Assembly: GCA_009840625.1 (NCBI GenBank)
Contig: VXNJ01000010.1
Coordinates: 62,001-126,000 of the forward strand
DNA from: Chloroflexota bacterium
Lineage (GTDB): Bacteria > Chloroflexota > UBA11872 > VXNJ01
DNA: 64,000 bases
Reading direction: 5' to 3'
Both the position numbers and the translations under genes were made by a program. Below the pieces are notes generated by a model. The model did no database searches. It was not told the DNA's origin and saw only the letters and a list, made by a program, of their open reading frames with translations. Of the stretch, positions 40,785 through 50,150 are shown piece after piece. Each line of letters starts with the position of its first letter. Position 1 is the stretch's first letter.

Positions 40785-41816
40785 ATGAAGGCCCTAGTAC
40801 TTAACGGCCCGCTCGACCTGGAGCTGTCGGAACTGCCCGCTCCCGGCGCACCGGGTCCGGGCCAGGTTCGGGTCAAAGTGAAGGCGGTGGGAGTTTGCGG
40901 CAGCGACGTTCACTACTACGAGCACGGCCGGATCGGCGACTTTGTCGTCGAGGAACCGATGGTCCTGGGACACGAGGCGGCGGGCGTGGTCGAAGCGGTC
41001 GGCGACGGCGTGCGGTCGCTCTCGCCGGGCGATGCCGTGGCCATGGAGCCGGGCGTCCCCTGCGGGGACTGCCGCGAATGCCGGATCGGGCGCTACAACC
41101 TCTGCAAGGACGTCCGGTTTTGGGCGACCCCGCCGATAGATGGCGTGCTGGCCGAGTTCGCCCTGCACCCGGCGGCGATGACCTACAAGCTGCCCGCCGG
41201 GATGACCCTCGACGAAGGCGCCCTCATGGAGCCGCTCGCGGTGGGGGTACACGCCTGCAACCGTGGCCGCGTCGGGCCCGGCTGCGTAGTCGCGGTTAAC
41301 GGGGCCGGCCCTATCGGCTGCGTCACCCTCATGGCCGCCCTCGCTTACGGGGCCTCGCAGGTGGTGGTGGCCGACGTGGTTCCCGACCGCCTGGAACGCG
41401 CCCGCGAACTGGGCGCGGAGACCATTGTCGACGCCCGGTCCGAGTCGCTGGACGCGGCCGTAATGGCCGCCACCAACGGGAGGGGGGCCGACGTCGGAAT
41501 CGAATGCTCCGGCCATCCAAGCGGCCCGCAGACCCTGGTCGACGCCGCCGCCCCTGGCGGCCGGGTGGTGCTGGTCGGGATGGGGCCACAGCCGACCGAC
41601 CTGGACCTGGTGGCGGCGATGGTCAAGGAGGTCGACCTTGCCACGGTGTTCCGCTACGCCCACAACTACCCGACCGCGATCGATCTGACCGCCAGCGGGC
41701 GGATCCCGGTGGCCCGGCTGGTGACTGACCGCTTCCCGCTCGAAGATTCGGTAGCGGCGTTCGAATTCGCCAGCGCCGGGCGGCCCGGCACCTGTAAGGT
41801 CATGATCGACGTCTGA
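40785..41816 (+). CDS. Sorbitol/xylitol-type zinc alcohol dehydrogenase
   Basis: A 343-residue medium-chain dehydrogenase. Catalytic zinc ligands are Cys in GVCGSDVHYYEHG, His and Glu in LGHEAAGVV, and the region MEPGVPCGDCRECRIGRYNLC keeps the structural-zinc cysteines. The NAD site is VNGAGPIGCVTLMAAL. VFRYAHNYPTAIDLTASGRI is a characteristic sorbitol/xylitol dehydrogenase stretch, so it likely oxidises a polyol to a ketose. AAAGGGAG four bases before the ATG fixes the start at 40785; the frame is open further upstream without meaning. It converges with the VOC gene. Confidence 0.9.
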   Translation: MKALVLNGPLDLELSELPAPGAPGPGQVRVKVKAVGVCGSDVHYYEHGRIGDFVVEEPMVLGHEAAGVVEAVGDGVRSLSPGDAVAMEPGVPCGDCRECRIGRYNLCKDVRFWATPPIDGVLAEFALHPAAMTYKLPAGMTLDEGALMEPLAVGVHACNRGRVGPGCVVAVNGAGPIGCVTLMAALAYGASQVVVADVVPDRLERARELGAETIVDARSESLDAAVMAATNGRGADVGIECSGHPSGPQTLVDAAAPGGRVVLVGMGPQPTDLDLVAAMVKEVDLATVFRYAHNYPTAIDLTASGRIPVARLVTDRFPLEDSVAAFEFASAGRPGTCKVMIDV

Positions 41817-41862
41817 GCGTTCGCGGCGCGGACGGGGCGGCCCGGCCCGACCGACGATTCGG

Positions 41863-42723
41863 TCAGCCTTCCACCAACCGCAGCCTGGCCCCCGCCGCCA
41901 GCGAGCAGCCGATCTCAACGGAGCGGCCTTCGGGCGTCTCAACGACCGAACCGGAAAGACCCATCGTCGTCGTCGCGGCTTCGAAATCAACCGTCCTTAG
42001 CCCAAGTTCGAAAGGCCCTTCGCCGCGGGTGGCGAGAAACTCCGACAAGGCTCCCCGGCCGGTCGGCGATTCCAGGTCGAGGAAGCAGTTGCCGAGGGCA
42101 AGGCGGTAACGCAAAGCCCTTTCGCGCGGTTCCGGCGGCGCGAACCTGACTCCGAGAACCGCGTGCCAGGCCCGGGCGGCGGCGGCGGAATCGCGGACCG
42201 CCAGGGTGATATGGCTGATGCCGCTGACCCGGTTGGGGTGGACAAGCGGCTGCGGTGGCTGCGTGTAACGCTCGGTAATCGAGTGGTCGTGTTGGATCAG
42301 GAAGCACTCGCTCCCGGGTAGGACCCGGCCCAGGTCGGCGCTCCGCCAGGTGTATCCGGGGCTCTCGCCGGCGTCCCGCCGCCCCGGGACCGGATCGCCT
42401 ACGTCGGTACCGCGCGCCCGGATGGCATCGCTGGCGGCGGTAATGTCGCCGGTTCCCAGCGCAAACATGTACAGCCCTTCGCCGGAGCTCAGGAATCGGT
42501 CCATGCTTGGCCGGAAAGGCTGCGCCCGCCGATCATGGACCGCAATAAGTTCCAGGTACTCGGGCCCGAACGCCATCAGCCGGTTGTGGGTGCCGCGCCC
42601 GGGATGCCGGCCTTCCGGGGTGACCTTGAACCCGAGCGCGGTGTACGCGGCGGCGGCGGCGGACAGGTCGTGCACCGCGATCAGCACGTGATCCAGGTAC
42701 AGGCCGGACTTCATTTCCGGCAT
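41863..42723 (-). CDS. VOC-superfamily protein (glyoxalase-like domain)
   Basis: A 286-residue protein with two VOC modules. The first begins LYLDHVLIAVHDLSAAAAAY and contains GTHNRLMAFGPEYLELIAVH, as in the glyoxalase_3 family (PF13468). The second begins GISHITLAVRDSAAAARAWH. His and Glu residues at the expected metal positions are present in both modules, so a metal-dependent lyase, dioxygenase or binding role is possible. It lies 24 bases after GH127 on the same strand, probably one transcript. No substrate is suggested. Confidence 0.75.
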   Translation of the reverse strand: MPEMKSGLYLDHVLIAVHDLSAAAAAYTALGFKVTPEGRHPGRGTHNRLMAFGPEYLELIAVHDRRAQPFRPSMDRFLSSGEGLYMFALGTGDITAASDAIRARGTDVGDPVPGRRDAGESPGYTWRSADLGRVLPGSECFLIQHDHSITERYTQPPQPLVHPNRVSGISHITLAVRDSAAAARAWHAVLGVRFAPPEPRERALRYRLALGNCFLDLESPTGRGALSEFLATRGEGPFELGLRTVDFEAATTTMGLSGSVVETPEGRSVEIGCSLAAGARLRLVEG

Positions 42724-42747
42724 CCCGGTCGCCGGTTCGGGCCGGGG

Positions 42748-44727
42748 CTAGGCGCTGGAGCTCTCGCCGATGGGGCCCCGGTGACGGGGCAGCCAGATGG
42801 CCATCTGGGCGTGGTGGTCGCGATTGTCCCAGGCAAAGTACGGCACCGCTTTCAGGTCCACCGCTTCCGCCGCCGGCGAATCGGAATCGGCTGGCGCGTA
42901 GAGGGGGCGCTCCCCATTGGGCGCCCGCAGGCCCGGAGTCCGCAACGTGACCGTCCCGCCCAGCAGGTCTGTTTCGGGGACGACGGAAACGTCCTCGGCG
43001 CAAATCCCGGCCGGGACGCGCAGGCGCCGAAAGTCCTCGCCGGGATGGTCCGGCTCTTCGATCGCGTACACCAGCGGGCCGCGTTTTAAGGCCACGCTGT
43101 CGCGCGCCTCAGCGACTGCCCGATCGGCGCTGATCAACTCGGCCGGCATCGGCAATTCCAGCGTGATCTTCTCGCCGGCCGCCCAGCGCCGGCGAATCTC
43201 CAGATAGCTGCCCGGGGTTCCCGACCGCTCCTGGCCGCCGCACACGACCCGGGCCCGGCGGGCCCAGCCGGGAATTCGCAGATGGATCGAATACTCGCCT
43301 TCGGGGCACTGCTCAACTTCCAGTTCGATCCGCCCGTACCAGGGGTATTCGGTCTCCTGGCGAAGCCTCAGGCGACCCTCCGCGGTATTCAAGTCGAGGC
43401 GGTTCCGGCCGTATAGGTGGACCCAAAGCCGGCCCGGGGAGTGCGAGTAGAAATAGGCTGGCAGCTGGGCGATGCTGCGGGTCAGGTTGGGCGGACAGCA
43501 GGCCACCCGGTACATGTGCCGGTAGCGCGGGCGATCGACCCAGAACCACTCCTGGCGGGTCGGTCCCGAGAGCCAGCTGTGGTAGTACTCGTAGTCGTGG
43601 TTGGAGGGGGAGAGCTTGGGCCGCCAGGGATCGAAGTAGCCGCGCCCGCTTGACTGCAGCGGGTTGTCGTAGAAGAAGCGGTCGCCGGCCAAGTTGACCC
43701 CGCAGAGGATCGAGTTGTGCCAGCAGAGCTCCATCAGGTCGGCAAAGCGCGCCTCGCCGCTGACCTGCAGAGCCCGCAGGCTCCACATCGCCGACCCAAT
43801 CGCCGCGCAGGTTTCGGCGTAGGCATGCTCGTGCGGGAGTTCGTAATCGTGCCCCATGGCCTCGCCCACGCGGCGGCCGCCCAGAGCCCCGGTCACGTAC
43901 ATCTTGCGGCCGACCATGTCGTGCCAGAGGCGCTCGGAGGCATCCCAGTACTCGGCCCGGCCGGTCTCGGCGTAGGCGTCGACGATTCCGCAGGCCAGGA
44001 ACGTGATGTGCACCGAGTGGCCGGCAATCTCCTCCATCTCCAGGGTCCCGACATGCTCTATGAAGTGGCAGGCCAGTTCCAGGTACCGTTGCCTGCCGGT
44101 CACCCGGTACAGCTCGACCAGGGCCATCTCGACCACCGGGTGCGACGGCTGCATCTGGCTGCCGGCGGACAGGAACACATCGCACATGTGATCGGCCACC
44201 CGGCGGGCAATCGCCAGGTAGCGCTCGCTGCCGGTGTTGCGGTAGTGGGCGATCGCACCCTGGATCAGGTGCCCGGAGGCGTAGAGCTCGTTAAGGCCGC
44301 CGTTGCGCCAGCGCCGGTCGGCCAGATTGCGCGGAGCCAGGTTCACATGCAGGTAACCGTCGAAGTCCTGCACCGGCTCGATCAGGTCGAGGGCCTGGCG
44401 AATCCAGTCGGCGGTGCTTTCGTTGTGGGGGTGCGAGAGCGAACAGGCGGCCGCCTCCATCCAGCGGTGCAGGTTGGCCTCGCGGGCCCGGTTCGATCCC
44501 GAGGGTTCGCCGGCGGGCCTGAATCCGGGGTCGGCGGCCCGGCGGAATTTATCGAACAAGTCCTCGCGCACGTGCTCGAACACGTGCGGGATGGTCACTT
44601 CCCAGTTGGTCTTGAAGACCCGGCCCCAGAATCCATCCTCGAGCGTTACCGCTCCTATCGGGACCGGTGTCATCCGGGCCTTCGGCGAGGCCGCATAGTC
44701 GATCAGGTACTGCCCGTTGCCGGCCAT
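42748..44727 (-). CDS. GH127 beta-L-arabinofuranosidase-like hydrolase
   Basis: A 659-residue DUF1680/GH127 enzyme. It starts with the catalytic barrel (PVPIGAVTLEDGFWGRVFKT, LNELYASGHLIQGAIAHYR), and the zinc/cysteine site is visible: E305 and C307 in HAYAETCAAIGSAMW and C410, C411 in RVACCPPNLTRSIAQLPAYF. In HypBA1 the equivalent cysteine is the nucleophile held by a zinc thiolate. A C-terminal beta-sandwich follows. The ATG at 44727 has AGGAG six bases upstream; the frame is open to 44862 but not likely used. There is no signal peptide. It is divergent from a sulfatase gene and followed by the VOC gene. Confidence 0.9.
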   Translation of the reverse strand: MAGNGQYLIDYAASPKARMTPVPIGAVTLEDGFWGRVFKTNWEVTIPHVFEHVREDLFDKFRRAADPGFRPAGEPSGSNRAREANLHRWMEAAACSLSHPHNESTADWIRQALDLIEPVQDFDGYLHVNLAPRNLADRRWRNGGLNELYASGHLIQGAIAHYRNTGSERYLAIARRVADHMCDVFLSAGSQMQPSHPVVEMALVELYRVTGRQRYLELACHFIEHVGTLEMEEIAGHSVHITFLACGIVDAYAETGRAEYWDASERLWHDMVGRKMYVTGALGGRRVGEAMGHDYELPHEHAYAETCAAIGSAMWSLRALQVSGEARFADLMELCWHNSILCGVNLAGDRFFYDNPLQSSGRGYFDPWRPKLSPSNHDYEYYHSWLSGPTRQEWFWVDRPRYRHMYRVACCPPNLTRSIAQLPAYFYSHSPGRLWVHLYGRNRLDLNTAEGRLRLRQETEYPWYGRIELEVEQCPEGEYSIHLRIPGWARRARVVCGGQERSGTPGSYLEIRRRWAAGEKITLELPMPAELISADRAVAEARDSVALKRGPLVYAIEEPDHPGEDFRRLRVPAGICAEDVSVVPETDLLGGTVTLRTPGLRAPNGERPLYAPADSDSPAAEAVDLKAVPYFAWDNRDHHAQMAIWLPRHRGPIGESSSA

Positions 44728-44870
44728 CGCTTGCTCCTGACTGCAGGTATCGCCCGGTTGCGGCTCCGGCCCGATTATGCGGGCGGTGGCGTCGCGCAGC
44801 CACGGCACAATTTGGCTACCGCCGCGACCGGTATCACACCGCCACCTCCTCCGGAAGTTCACTCCTCCCC

Positions 44871-46505
44871 ATGCCCGCCGACCGCCCCAACATCATCCTG
44901 ATCCTGGCCGACGACATGGGTTATTCGGACATAGGCTGTTTCGGGTCCGAGATCCATACGCCGACCCTCGACGCCCTCGGCCGCGGCGGGTCTCGCTTTT
45001 CGCAGTTCTACAACTACGCCCGTTGCTGCCCGACCCGGGCCGCGCTAATCACCGGCCGCCACCCGCACCAGTCGGGGGTCGGTCACATGACCGCCGATTT
45101 CGGCGTCGCGCCCTATCAGGGCTATCTGAACCAGGACTGCGTGACGATCGCCGAGGCCCTCAAGACCGCCGGCTACAACACATTTATGGCCGGCAAATGG
45201 CATGTCGGCGGCGACTACGGCGAGGGGACCGACGAAGCCGGCGACCCGACCCACCCGACTCCCTACACCCGCGGCTTCGATCAGCACTACGGGATCCTCA
45301 CCGGCGGTGGCAGCTATTTCGATCCGATAACCCTGGTTCGCAACGACTGCGCGGTGGCGGTCAGCGCCGGCGAGGACTACTACCTGACGGATGCGATCAC
45401 CAACGCCGCCCTGGAAATGCTCGAAGGCCACGGCGGACCCGACGACCCGTTCTTCCTGTACATGGCCTACACGGCCCCGCACTGGCCGCTGCACGCCCGT
45501 CCCGAGGACATCGCCAACTGCCAGGGGCGCTATCAGGTCGGCTGGGACGAACTGCGCAAGCGTCGCCACGAGGAGCTCAAGGGCCAGGGGATCCTGGACG
45601 AAAAGTGGGACATTGCACCCCGTAACGAACTCTCCACCGCCTGGGAGAACAGTCCCCGCCAGGAGTGGGAAGCTTCGCGCATGGCCACCTATGCGGCCCA
45701 GATCGAGGCGATGGACCGCAACATCGGAAGGCTGGTATCCCGCCTGGAGCAGACCGGGCAGCGCGACAACACCCTGATCGTGTTCCTCTCCGACAACGGC
45801 GGCTGCGCCGAATTCCTGCGCGAGGACGGACACATCGGTATCTGCCCGACCCAGACCCGCGACGGGCGTCCGGTCACCTACGGCAACCATTACGACGCCG
45901 AGCCCGGTCCCGAAAACTTCTTCATGAGTTACGACCTGCCCTGGGCCAACGCCTCCAATACGCCGTTCCGGCTGTTCAAGCACTACGTGCACGAGGGCGG
46001 GATCTCCACCCCCTTCGTGGCCAACTGGCCGGCGGAGATTCCGGCCGGCGGGATCGTCCATTCGCCGGCCTGCATCCTCGACCTGATGCCGACATTCGTC
46101 GAAGCCGCCGGCGCCGACTATTCGGCCGCCGCCGCCGGCCGCGACATCCCCATGGAGGGCGAGAGCCTGATCAAACCGCTCGCCGGCCAGGCCTGGAGCC
46201 GCCAGGATCCGATATTCATCGAGCACGAGGCCAACTGCTGCGTGCGCGACGGCGAGTGGAAGCTGGTGCGCCGGCACCCCGGACCCTGGGAGCTGTACAA
46301 CCTCGAGCAAGACCGTACCGAGCTGACCAACCTGGCCGAAAGCGAGCCCGCGCGGGTGCTCAAGATGAGTGCCCAATTCGACGAATTCGCCCGGCGCGTG
46401 GGCTCGGTCAACGGGGCCGAATTCGACCGGATGGTGGTCGAATCGGGCTGGGCGGCCGGCGACGACGCGGTGTCGGCTTCCCGTCCCGGCGGCTACGCCC
46501 AGTAG
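44871..46505 (+). CDS. Arylsulfatase-like type I sulfatase, A
   Basis: A 544-residue sulfatase starting MPADRPNIILILADDMGYSD, with the DD metal pair, C52 (formylglycine site) in RCCPTRAALITG, GKWHVGGDYG (Lys, His) and LIVFLSDNGGCAEFL (Asp-Asn metal ligands), then LFKHYVHEGGISTPFVANW (Lys, His). No signal peptide precedes the core, so it is cytoplasmic. It shares this layout with the four sulfatases at 50-57 kb but is more distant, with a shorter middle loop. It is divergent from GH127, suggesting sulfated arabinose-containing glycans; the assignment of substrate is inference. It converges with the STAS gene. Confidence 0.92.
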   Translation: MPADRPNIILILADDMGYSDIGCFGSEIHTPTLDALGRGGSRFSQFYNYARCCPTRAALITGRHPHQSGVGHMTADFGVAPYQGYLNQDCVTIAEALKTAGYNTFMAGKWHVGGDYGEGTDEAGDPTHPTPYTRGFDQHYGILTGGGSYFDPITLVRNDCAVAVSAGEDYYLTDAITNAALEMLEGHGGPDDPFFLYMAYTAPHWPLHARPEDIANCQGRYQVGWDELRKRRHEELKGQGILDEKWDIAPRNELSTAWENSPRQEWEASRMATYAAQIEAMDRNIGRLVSRLEQTGQRDNTLIVFLSDNGGCAEFLREDGHIGICPTQTRDGRPVTYGNHYDAEPGPENFFMSYDLPWANASNTPFRLFKHYVHEGGISTPFVANWPAEIPAGGIVHSPACILDLMPTFVEAAGADYSAAAAGRDIPMEGESLIKPLAGQAWSRQDPIFIEHEANCCVRDGEWKLVRRHPGPWELYNLEQDRTELTNLAESEPARVLKMSAQFDEFARRVGSVNGAEFDRMVVESGWAAGDDAVSASRPGGYAQ

Positions 46506-46516
46506 GGCGCGGCGGC

Positions 46517-46855
46517 CTAGTTAAATCCCGAGATCGCCTGTTCGGGGGAGTCGGCGACCGCAATCACCTGATCGAACCCTGAAATCGCCAGGATTTCGCG
46601 AATCCGGTGCGGGACCGCCGCGACCGCGAACCGCCCGCCATCGTCGTTGATTCGCTGGGCCACAACCAGGAGCACCCGCAGCCCGGCGCTGGCGATGTAG
46701 TCCAGGCGGCTGCAGTCCAGGACCATGCTGGTTGAGCCTTTTTCGATCTCGGCCACCACTTCGCGCTCCAACTCCGGAGCGTTGCCCGCCTCGACCCTGC
46801 CGACCACCGAGAGCACCAGGGTCCCCTGTTGCTGTGAGGCGGAGAGTTCGTGCAT
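46517..46855 (-). CDS. STAS-domain anti-sigma factor antagonist
   Basis: A 112-residue single-domain protein of the SpoIIAA/RsbV family. The phosphorylatable Ser is in LDCSRLDYIASAGLRVLLVV, the family signature, and VLSVVGRVEAGNAPELEREV forms the first strand and helix. Such antagonists release a sigma factor by binding its anti-sigma kinase when unphosphorylated. No kinase, phosphatase or sigma gene is nearby. It stands alone, minus strand, between a sulfatase gene and an enolase-superfamily gene. The sigma partner is unknown. Confidence 0.88.
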   Translation of the reverse strand: MHELSASQQQGTLVLSVVGRVEAGNAPELEREVVAEIEKGSTSMVLDCSRLDYIASAGLRVLLVVAQRINDDGGRFAVAAVPHRIREILAISGFDQVIAVADSPEQAISGFN

Positions 46856-46946
46856 CAGCCGGTCCTAGCGCGGCGCGGCGAACGAATCGTGCGGCCGCGG
46901 AATTGTCATTGCTTCCAAGTTTTCAATATAGGACAGCGGTCCAACC

Positions 46947-48140
46947 CTAACGGGCCTTGCGCTTGAGGATGTCGTCCCAAGTGCCCACCTTGCTGCCCCG
47001 CCACGGATTGGCGGCGATGGCGGCCTCGTCCAAATCGGTACCCCAACCGGGGGCGTCGGAGACGACCAGGTAGCCGTCCTCGATCTTCGGCTGCTCGGTC
47101 ACGTAGAGCTCGCGCAACGGACAGGCGTCCACGTCGGTTTCCATGATCTTCAGATGAGGCAGGGTGGCGCAGAGGTGGCCGGACATGAACGTGGCCAGGT
47201 GGGAGTAATAGTTGTGCGGGGCAACGTCCAACTCCTGCACCTTCGCCTGGGCGGCGATCGCCAGCGATTCGGCCATGCCCGCCCAGGGGAGGTCGAACAT
47301 CGCCACGTCCATCGCCCGAATGTCCAGGAAGCGCTTGTAGTCGCGGTAGGTGTTCACGCTCTCGGCCGAGCAGATCGTCAACGAAGTCGAGTCGGTGATC
47401 TGGCGGATCGAGTCCGGCTCGAACGAGTCGACCTCCAGCCAGAGCATGTGCAGGTCCTCAAGTCCCTCGGCGATGCGGATCGCCTCCTGGGTGGTGAACC
47501 AGAAATTGATGTCCAGGGCGGTGTCGAAATAGTCGCCGGCGCCCCGCTTGAAGGCCTCGAGCTGGGTGCGGGCGCGTTCGATCGTGGGTTTGATTGACTC
47601 GCGTACTTCGGTGATCTGGGTCCAGGGAGGGTCTCCGGGAACAAGGATGTTGGTCTTCAGCGCCGTGTAACCGCGGTCGACCACCTCGCGTCCCAGGGCC
47701 TCAATGTCGTCGTAGGTCCTGAGCGGGGGAGTGCCCAAGAAATCGGCCCAGCGGGCCCGGTAAGTCCCGCAGTGCGACCAGTAGAGCCGCACCCGGTCGC
47801 GCACCTTGCCGCCGATCAGGTCGTAAGCCGGGACCTGGTAGGCCTTGCCCTTGACGTCGATAAGGGCCAGTTCGATCCCGGCGATAGCGCGCTGGCTGAT
47901 TCCGCCAGGCGACTGCTCGGTGAGTTTTTGCATTTCCAGCATGCGGGCGGGGATGTCGAGAGCGTTCTTGCCCTCCAGAGCCTGTCCTAGGTCGCGCACC
48001 GCCCCTGTCAGCGCGTACGGCATCCGCCAGTCGGTGCATTCGCCGTAGCCGGTGATCCCGGCATTGGTGGCAACCTTCACGTAGGCATACGGCGCCCAGC
48101 CGCCATCGGCCAGCAGGGGGGTTACTTCGGTGATCTGCAT
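46947..48140 (-). CDS. Mandelate racemase/enolase-superfamily sugar-acid dehydratase
   Basis: A 397-residue enolase-superfamily enzyme. The N-terminal capping domain includes DWRMPYALTGAVRDLG. The barrel has the Lys motif YTALKTNILVPG, metal ligands Asp in TALDINFWF, Glu in MLWLEVDSF and Glu in TICSAES, and a His in LDVAPHNYYSHLATFMSGHL, the region where galactonate and related dehydratases have their general acid/base. These abstract the proton alpha to a carboxylate, usually dehydrating sugar acids. It is isolated, with the lipid kinase about 215 bases upstream on the same strand. The substrate could be any aldonic acid; location near glycan genes favours one. Confidence 0.85.
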   Translation of the reverse strand: MQITEVTPLLADGGWAPYAYVKVATNAGITGYGECTDWRMPYALTGAVRDLGQALEGKNALDIPARMLEMQKLTEQSPGGISQRAIAGIELALIDVKGKAYQVPAYDLIGGKVRDRVRLYWSHCGTYRARWADFLGTPPLRTYDDIEALGREVVDRGYTALKTNILVPGDPPWTQITEVRESIKPTIERARTQLEAFKRGAGDYFDTALDINFWFTTQEAIRIAEGLEDLHMLWLEVDSFEPDSIRQITDSTSLTICSAESVNTYRDYKRFLDIRAMDVAMFDLPWAGMAESLAIAAQAKVQELDVAPHNYYSHLATFMSGHLCATLPHLKIMETDVDACPLRELYVTEQPKIEDGYLVVSDAPGWGTDLDEAAIAANPWRGSKVGTWDDILKRKAR

Positions 48141-48354
48141 CGTTTGTGCCTACGCGCTTGGGGATTTCGGCCAGTACGGCCACGAGTTCCGAACCCGGTA
48201 CTTCAGCCCGCCCGGGTCCTGCCAGCCGCCGCCCCGCGACAACTTTTAGGGACTGCCCACTAGAGCCTCGCGGCTCAGATTCATATCGGTCGGCCCGCCT
48301 AGATCATCGCGTAATCGACCGCTCCGATTCGGGCCAATTCTTTGCGGCCACTCG

Positions 48355-49305
48355 CTACGGCACGATTACCGACAACGCCCCCGGTACCGCCCTAACGCGG
48401 ACCTGGCCGGATCGGGTCTGCAGGACTTCGCCGTCAACCTCATAGCGCAACGGGCCGTCGTGCCGTACGGTGAAGGTTCGCTGCCGGCGGTGGCAGACTT
48501 CCCGGGCGCCAAGGTGTCGGCCCTTGACGGCCAGGCCGAAAAGACGGGCTCGACCCAGCGGGGAAGCATCGGCGATCGCGCAGGCGTCCAGCAGTCCGTC
48601 CTCCATGTCGGCATCTGGGGCGATCGGCAGGCCGCCGCCAAAAACGCGGCCGTTCGATATCGTCAGCAACAGCCTCCGCCCATCAACGTTCCAGTCTGTC
48701 CCGTCTGAGGCCCGCAGGTGGAGACCGCGATACAAGAAAAGCTGCTGCAGGGCGGCGGCCCGGTACAGCGACCCGCCTTTCAGGAAGCGCAGGCGGAGGG
48801 CGGCGTCGATTACGGCCACGTCGAAGCCGAACCCCACGTGGTTGAGGAAATGACGGGGCGCCGTCCGCCATGGTTCCGCGCCCGCCGCCTCCGGCCGTGG
48901 GCAGCGGCGCCATTCGGCGTCCACCCGGCCCACGTCGATCCGGCGGGTCCGGCCGGCGGCCAGCGCCGCCACCGCGCGTTCCGGATCGTCGTAACTGATT
49001 CCGAGGCTTCTGGCGAAGTCATTCCCGGTCCCGGCCGCCAACAATCCGAGGTCGACGTCGGAACGCCCGCTCGACGCCACGCGATCGGCAACCTGGCTCC
49101 ACGTGCCGTCGCCGCCCACCGCGACCACCAGCCGGGCGCCACCGGCCAGGGCCGCCCCCGCGAGCGCGGCCTCTTCGCCGGGAGCCGTCGTCGACGCCCA
49201 CCGGTACGTCCCCAGGTGACGGTCGAGCAGTTCCCTGTAGATCGGAAGGCGGCGGGCGCCTGCGCCGCGCCCCGCGGCCGGGTTGAAGATTACGAAGCGA
49301 TCCAT
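48355..49305 (-). CDS. Diacylglycerol kinase-family lipid kinase
   Basis: A 316-residue DAGK/YegS-type lipid kinase. It begins MDRFVIFNPAAGRGAGARRL (the FNPxAG start), with the nucleotide loop LVVAVGGDGTWSQVADRVA (GGDGT), LGLLAAGTGNDFARSLGI and ISNGRVFGGGLPIAPDADME near the acidic metal site. These proteins phosphorylate diacylglycerol or similar lipids with ATP. The ATG at 49305 is chosen because the conserved start lies there; the longer frame to 49422 adds unconserved residues. The C-terminal beta domain (VRHDGPLRYEVDGEVLQT) is intact. No membrane segment. Confidence 0.9.
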   Translation of the reverse strand: MDRFVIFNPAAGRGAGARRLPIYRELLDRHLGTYRWASTTAPGEEAALAGAALAGGARLVVAVGGDGTWSQVADRVASSGRSDVDLGLLAAGTGNDFARSLGISYDDPERAVAALAAGRTRRIDVGRVDAEWRRCPRPEAAGAEPWRTAPRHFLNHVGFGFDVAVIDAALRLRFLKGGSLYRAAALQQLFLYRGLHLRASDGTDWNVDGRRLLLTISNGRVFGGGLPIAPDADMEDGLLDACAIADASPLGRARLFGLAVKGRHLGAREVCHRRQRTFTVRHDGPLRYEVDGEVLQTRSGQVRVRAVPGALSVIVP

Positions 49306-49574
49306 CGGGTCGTCAGGGTCGGCGAGATTTCTGATGGTTCCGGTTCTCCGGGCTCTTTGCAAATCAAGCCGCTGCCGGCTTTCGGCGCATGGTTTTCCCT
49401 TCGCCAAACTCCGGCCGCGCACGCAATATCAATCCTGATAGAAATTGCGGCCGCCGACCCGAATCCGGACGGTGATTCCCACCAGCCCCGGCCGGGCCCT
49501 GCCATGAATCCACGTTCGCCCCGCACCGGTCGCCATACTAGGGGCTGGGAAGCGGCCTTTGAAAGGAGCGAATC

Positions 49575-50015
49575 ATGGCAAAGATGATTCCGCTGATCGG
49601 ATCGGGCGAAGTCGGCCCGTTGGGAGCATTGCATCTGCCGCGGCTTTGGCTGAAAGTGACCCTGGCAACCGCCGGGATGCTCGACGACGAGTACGACGAA
49701 TGCGGAATGGGTTTCGACCAAATGGTGCTGGACGGCCTCGGCGTCGATCGCGACGCGGCCCTGGCCTACCTGCGCGGTGAGAAGCCCTCGTATCCGGAAT
49801 TCGAGCAGTGGGTGATCGACCAGAACGGCGGCAGCATCGACCAATCGGTAATCGACGCCTCAAACGCGGCGATCGCGGGTTACAACCACGCCGCCGAGAC
49901 CGTATCGGCGATCTCGGATGCGGCGGGCGCCAACGCTGACGGGGCGATCACCGACGCGGTGACGCTGAACCAGCTCGACGACTGGACCGGTCTGCACAAC
50001 TCACTGGCCGGCTAG
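49575..50015 (+). CDS. DUF5069-like small soluble protein
   Basis: A 146-residue protein with a strong ribosome-binding site (AAAGGAG, six bases before ATG). The first half has LHLPRLWLKVTLATAGMLDD and EYDECGMGFDQMVLDGLGVD, reminiscent of DUF5069; the middle has KPSYPEFEQWVIDQNGGSID; the C-terminal half is Ala/Asp-rich with TVSAISDAAGANADGAITDA. No catalytic motif is apparent. It is monocistronic: the next 45 bases hold a perfect 11-bp hairpin terminator. Strong signals on both sides suggest substantial expression, and the negative charge suggests a soluble cytoplasmic role. The family assignment is tentative. Confidence 0.65.
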   Translation: MAKMIPLIGSGEVGPLGALHLPRLWLKVTLATAGMLDDEYDECGMGFDQMVLDGLGVDRDAALAYLRGEKPSYPEFEQWVIDQNGGSIDQSVIDASNAAIAGYNHAAETVSAISDAAGANADGAITDAVTLNQLDDWTGLHNSLAG

Positions 50016-50058
50016 GCCCCGAACCGCCCCGCCATAGCGGCAGGGCGACCCGAAAAGC

Positions 50059-50090
50059 ATCCCCGCCGGGACTCCTTCCGGCGGGGATTT
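50059..50090 (+). terminator. Rho-independent terminator
   Basis: A perfect 11-bp GC-rich stem, ATCCCCGCCGG with CCGGCGGGGAT (50059-50069 and 50078-50088), an 8-base loop and TT immediately after. It closes the gene ending at 50015 and insulates the sulfatase cluster. Confidence 0.75.
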
Positions 50091-50150
50091 GATAATGCCG
50101 GCACCGGCGCACGGGCCGGCAGTTCCTTGACAGTGAAGGGCGGAGCGAGC

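Noticed and set aside
41849-41864. Hairpin GACCGA-CGAT-TCGGTC between two convergent genes
   Set aside because: The stem is only six pairs, there is no T-run, and it overlaps the stop of the VOC gene. Too weak to call a terminator.
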